Below are positions 54,001 to 60,000 of a DNA stretch of 64,000 bases, in pieces. The notes under the pieces are model-generated. The model saw only the letters and a list, made by a program, of their open reading frames with translations, searched no databases and had not been told where the DNA came from. The first letter of the stretch is position 1; each line of letters starts with the position of its first letter. Source of the stretch: Corbicula japonica (taxonomy: Eukaryota > Mollusca > Bivalvia > Venerida > Cyrenidae); the NCBI GenBank assembly GCA_038501625.1, contig JAZAYU010000198.1:248001-312000 (forward strand), given 5' to 3'. The translations under genes were made by a program, and so were the position numbers.

Positions 54001-57000
54001 ACCATTAATGATGGCTGCGGCAAACGGCCACGCTAATGTTGTTGAATATCTGATAGAATCGATGAACGCAGATGTCACTGTTCGGGACCAAAACGGCCAC
54101 AACTGTCTTGACCTGGCTATCATGAAAGATCACCAGTAAGTAGTGAAGTTTAGTTTAATTAATAAATTGTATAATAACTTTATACTATTGACTGTTTTTA
54201 TTGTGATAAAGGTGAGACACTTCACAAAAATACTACGAGCTAGAAAGGCCCTTGTTTGCTCTATCTTTTATCATTGCCATAATGGCTTATTACGTGTTAT
54301 GATCTTATAATCAAAATACTCATATTATTATATTTTTTGCATTTCTGCTAAAAAGTTTTTTAATCTTTCTTTTGTGAACTTAATATATAAAATATATTTT
54401 AAGCGATGTGGCTTTAGAAATTGTGAAGTCAGAATCATGGAAATATGCTCTACGAAATGCAACTATAGAGAAAGGTCTAGCAGATACACCGCTTAGGAAA
54501 CTGATTCGAAAAATGCCAGGTAAACAAGTTTTCTTTGTCTTGTTCTCTTTTAAGTTTGGCATTTTGTGTACTTTACTTTTTATGTGTTATCGTCTGTATT
54601 TTGCACATATTCATTTTTATATGTTTGAACAGCTGATCAATTTTAGGTTTAAATTATTTTATTGCTTGAAAAGATAATTCCTCGTTTTCCGAACAACAAT
54701 CCATATGATTTTAAAGAATTTGCATAAAAACAAATAATATCAAAATGGGCGGAATTCGGATCATTCTGCCCAACAAATATATTCACAAAATTGATTCGTC
54801 TAAACTAACACAATAGTATGTTTATATTCTTTAGAGGTTGCAGAGACTGTGTTTGACAGATGTATTGAGGTGATCAAGCCTGAAGAAGGAAGCCAGGCAG
54901 ACCTCAACCTCAAACACAAACATGAAGTGAAATTCAATTTCGAGTTCCTTGACGACCTTTATAGTATGCATGAATGGAGAAAGATTCGGTTTACGAAAAG
55001 AAAAGAACAGATGAAACTTAGAGAAAGTAAGAAGATCTTGTTCGTTTACAGTGTAGTGCACAATAAAAACATATCAGTTTTTTTTAAATTTCTTTAACAC
55101 AGTTAATTCCCATTCGTCTCCTTATTGCAAAATGGTATTAGTACCACGAAATAAGAAGGTGTTCGACTATAATTGCACTAAGGTGACCGTTATTGTTTCA
55201 GTTATGATGATTCAGTACTCATCTCATTTGCTACAGATGCAAAATAACCATTAATTAATATATGTCAAATATTAAACTTTTCTAATATAATATTTTATTA
55301 ATTGTGAATTATTTATTAAACATAGATGCCATTTTAAAACAGCATATCATTACATATTTCACACTCCGCAGTTATTGAAAAGTATATTCTATAATTGTTT
55401 ATGTTTTTGTGTTACATGAATTGTTACATAAATTTTAACGCTGTTCAGGATTGTTAGGTATATTCACTAGTTACTGATTACTTTCTGTAATAAATGTCCG
55501 TTCTGCTTTTGTGTTGTTCCTTATTATCAATAGCAACCTTATTGTGTTACATTTATTACCTATCTGCTTCCTTATTCTTGTTGCATAAATTCTTAAAGTT
55601 ACATTAATCTCTTTATTGTAAATGATGCAACTCTTTCACAATTTTCTGTCTCCAACATATGTTTTAGTATTTTTTGTTTGGTTCGTGCATTGCTTTTAAT
55701 TTGTTTTAGTGCATTCTTATATCAAAAACCAATGTTAGAACCATAGAAAGTTGTCGTCGTACGTATTTAAATCTGATTATAAAGCTAGTCAGTTTCATTT
55801 TAATACTGAATGTTCTGAAGATATTGTTTTTGTAATTAATCCTGTTTTAAGAAAACAAATAAATAATTAACAATAATTGGCAATGAACTTGAAGGTACGG
55901 TGTCGTGTTTTCTCACTTTGCTCGATGATTGGTAGATCTGTCCTCCCGGGCTTAATTTTTTTAATGCTAGAACATAACGATTGTATTCTCCTTCAGAAAT
56001 GAAAGAAGAACAAGTAAAGGAAAACGAAGGATTCAACTGGGACAAACTTAGACCCTTTAGAAGGCGAGGTATTATAGCAATTCAGCTATCTAATTATCAC
56101 TGTAGAGTTGTTTGGGCCGTGTGGCGGTTGTAAAATGTTTCCCTGGCATTGCTGTTATCAGTACGCCCTTTGAAGACTGTTAGCACGATACTTATATCTG
56201 TTTAAATATCGAGTTTGGTATGCATTTCCATTACTGCCGATCAACAGGCTACTAAGTAGTTCCTTTTTCTTATATTATATTTACTTATTTACTATTGATT
56301 TAGTGCGGTTTTCACTGTTATATGCGCAGTTACAATAATTGTTTAATAATAATCCATAATGAATTATTAATGCTTGAAACTCAAGTGAATTTGAAAAATG
56401 AAAACAAAGAACAACAAAAGAACAATTTGAAATAGTTGACTCGGGATAATTTAGTGTTTTCTCAAACTGAATTAAGGTGTGCCACACAGTAATAGAAATG
56501 ACTGGGAACATAGTTTTACTACATATGCTTATAGTACATTTAAGTCATTAAATAAATATGTAAAATAAAATAAATTTATTTTTATTTTCAGACCATGAAC
56601 TTGTCCCTTATACAACGGAGTCCAATGACTTTATGAAAAACCACCCAATGATGATAATGGTATAAAAAAAGTTTGCTACATATCGCAATTCTATTAATAC
56701 GTTTCAATTTCATTTCATTGTTACTTAGAATAATAAGGGAATCTAAACACTGGCTACTTATCATAAAAGTCTGCATGAGTTACAAATTATAAAAAATAAA
56801 GTACATTAATGTTGTTGGCTTTTTATTGTAAAAGTTTTATTAAAATACTGGCAATAAATAATTTACTTACAAAGCTTTTTCGTATTACTGTTAAAGTTTA
56901 TTGTAAACATGTTTCAGGCCAATAAATTAATAGGAAACGATAGTATATAGAAAGTATATTTATAAATTTTCAGGTGCATTCTTCACGTGAGGAACTTCTC

Positions 57001-60000
57001 GATCATCCATTGGTCACTGCTTTACGACGTCACAAATGGGAAAGCTTTGGACGTGTCTTTTATTACATCAGCTTTGTATCGTACTTAATTTTCCTCGGTT
57101 TCCTTACCGGTTATGTTCTTATCACTACGCCTCCATATGGAATGTAAGTTATACCATCCACTGTTACAGTATATAAGTTTTATTATTTGTATGCAAGCAT
57201 TTCTTGTTTGCTGGAATTATCTTGACACACACTGTTTAAAAGTTATTGTTATTACTACATAAGAATTCAAACTAGGTACCTTTATGAAAACAGACGTTCA
57301 TATATCAACTAACGCTTAATTGTTTAGAATGATTAATTGTAACTTTTAAAAAAGTGAAATATGCGTATCAGGAAACGCCACACTCACAAAACACTTTCTC
57401 CCCACAAAATTTTAGAAGTTTTTTTATTTTAGAATGATTAATTGTAACTTTAAAAAAGTGAAATATGCATATCAGGAAACGCCACACTCACAAAACACTT
57501 TCTCCCCACAATATTTTAAGTTTTTTTTTATTTTAGAATGATTAATTGTAACTTTAAAAAAAGTGAAATATGCATATCAGGAAACGCCACACTCAAAAAA
57601 CACTTTCTCCCCACAAAATTTTATAAGTTTTTAATGCTGATGATAAACATGTTGCTAATGATTAGCCTCTTTCTGTGTGACTACATCAAACGTACAATAT
57701 TTCACATAAATCCCTTCGGATTTGACTTGGTTTTATCTCGTTATCTGGAAGAGATGAATATAACAATATAGGGAAAAATGTTTCTGTGTGCCATTATGCT
57801 TAACTTAATGTTCTTGTTTCCTTCTTTGCAATTTGTTCAGACACTGCCTTCATGTTGAAAAAGATGCTTTGAAACAAACAATGAAAATTTGCCCATGAGT
57901 CATTTTTTCTTACCTTTTATGTCATTTATTTGCAGAGACAAAAGTAACTTTCCAACGGCTACAGGCAATAACGATTGTGAAAAATATGAAAATATCGGCG
58001 AGAAACAACATGTCTTTGCCCAGATAGCCAAGTATGTTATAATGATCCTTGATGTCATCTATTTTTTGAAAGAGGTTAGTATACACAGTGTAAATTAGAA
58101 ACAAAGTATGTAATTATTTATAAATAAATAAAAATGGTAGCAAAAATATCCTGGATTAACTAGACTAAGAATGTTCAAAATCGTAAAACTTGGTTCCCAA
58201 CTATGACAACCTTCCTAATCCAAACTTGAATTGATATCTTTGTCTAAAAAGTCTCCCCGTACATATAGTCAGTACTGTTATCAGTAAAATAATCCGTTAC
58301 CGATGTCAAGCAATGATTGTTACGTATATCAGGGCTATCCGATCAACCTTTTTGGGGGTTGTCACGGATAGCTCAGTTGCTCGGTTGCATAGCAGGAATT
58401 GCAGGGCTAGGCGCTGTCGCTGTGACGGTACGGGGACGCTCCCAGCTAGAGGCACAATAATTTGATTCTGTTTTAAAAATTATCAAATATTTGATAATGA
58501 ATAGTTAATTTAGATACTGTTTTCAGGAGTTCATAAAGCTCTCTAAACTTTCATTTATTAATCACAAAAAATTGAAACACCACCTTAAGTTACACGGTAG
58601 TCTAGATCATCTAGACGTTCTGTCATTGATCAGTGTCACACTGCTCTGACGAACGTCTAGAGACATCGCTATATAAAAAGTCTGACCGACAGGTGGCGCT
58701 ATGGTATGGTAAACAAATCCAAAACAATGAAATTTGTCAACAGTGCTTTAACCGTATTTCTCCCATACTGGGCAAAGTAAAATTTAGGTAATATGATATC
58801 GAGCTACAAAATCAGGTATATGGTTTATAAACAAATGACGTTTAAGTACTTGCCTACCCCATTTTACATAAATGAATGCAAATATATGGCAAGCCGTTGC
58901 TATCTCTTCGTGATTAGGGTTTTAGACTGTCACGTTGTATGGGTGATAGGGTGGTGCAGTGGTAACGCGTTGGTCTACCAATCCGGAGGTCGTGAGTTCG
59001 AATCCCGAACACGGCACTGGAAATTTATGTATTATACGTATAGTGTTTCCCACCCATCTAAGTATTGGTTCACTTTCAGGAAGTAGAATTTTAGTGCGTG
59101 TATCGGTGCTATACGCCGGGCACGTTAAAGAATCAGAGGGTCTCTTCGAAAAGAGCTATGGTAGCGCACCCGGATTCCCTGTATCTGTATCTAAAAGCTA
59201 CCTCTCTATAGTTATCTGCACCTGTCAGTTGTAATTGTATATATAGATATATGTGTGTAAATACTCGGTGGTGTTGTTGATATAAACTTGGTGATATCAT
59301 GAATATGATGGTAGGGGTAACATACAGCGATCTCCTATAATGGAGGCAGAAGAAAGTGTTCATATACGAAAAACCTTGTCCTCTGGTGAAGAGGAGTGCT
59401 CCTATGAATAAAGGTGGAAATTACAAAATACATACATATGGTATGGCAGTTGTAATTGTACGGTTATTGATAAAAAGAGAAGAATATCAAAATCTCTCTT
59501 ACGGAAAAATGCAGTTCTTTTAAACTTTGCATGAATAAATCTTATTATGTATGTTTATTATTTATACGTTTAGAAAAGTTAGAGCAGTAAAAAAGTTTGA
59601 CCTGAAAAATATCCCTACATTCTACAGCCAAACACAAAAACAAAGCAACATTAAACATTAAATTAAATGCCTTCCTCAGCTTACTTAGACACGTCTTTAG
59701 GCGCAAAAATACAGTTTAAAAATGCGTGACGCATTAGTTGGGTATGGTTTTTTTTTTCGATTTCCAGCTGACAGGGCGACAGTCTAAAAAATAAATTTCA
59801 CAAGACAACAACGGCGTTCCATACTAATGTCCTTATTACAAGCCTCGTTTCGGAGTGTCTGGTTTTTTAACGAACAATGTCTTCAGACGTACTGATCGCC
59901 ATTGCGAAATCAGAGCGTCTGAATGATTGAGACTAGTTACACCAGTACACGGCGGTGTCATATGAATATTTCAAGAGAAATCTTTAAAAAAAAACATATG

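Noticed and set aside
58940..59030. Functional tRNA gene
   Set aside because: Good boxes, but it continues into a SINE body with the molluscan central domain.
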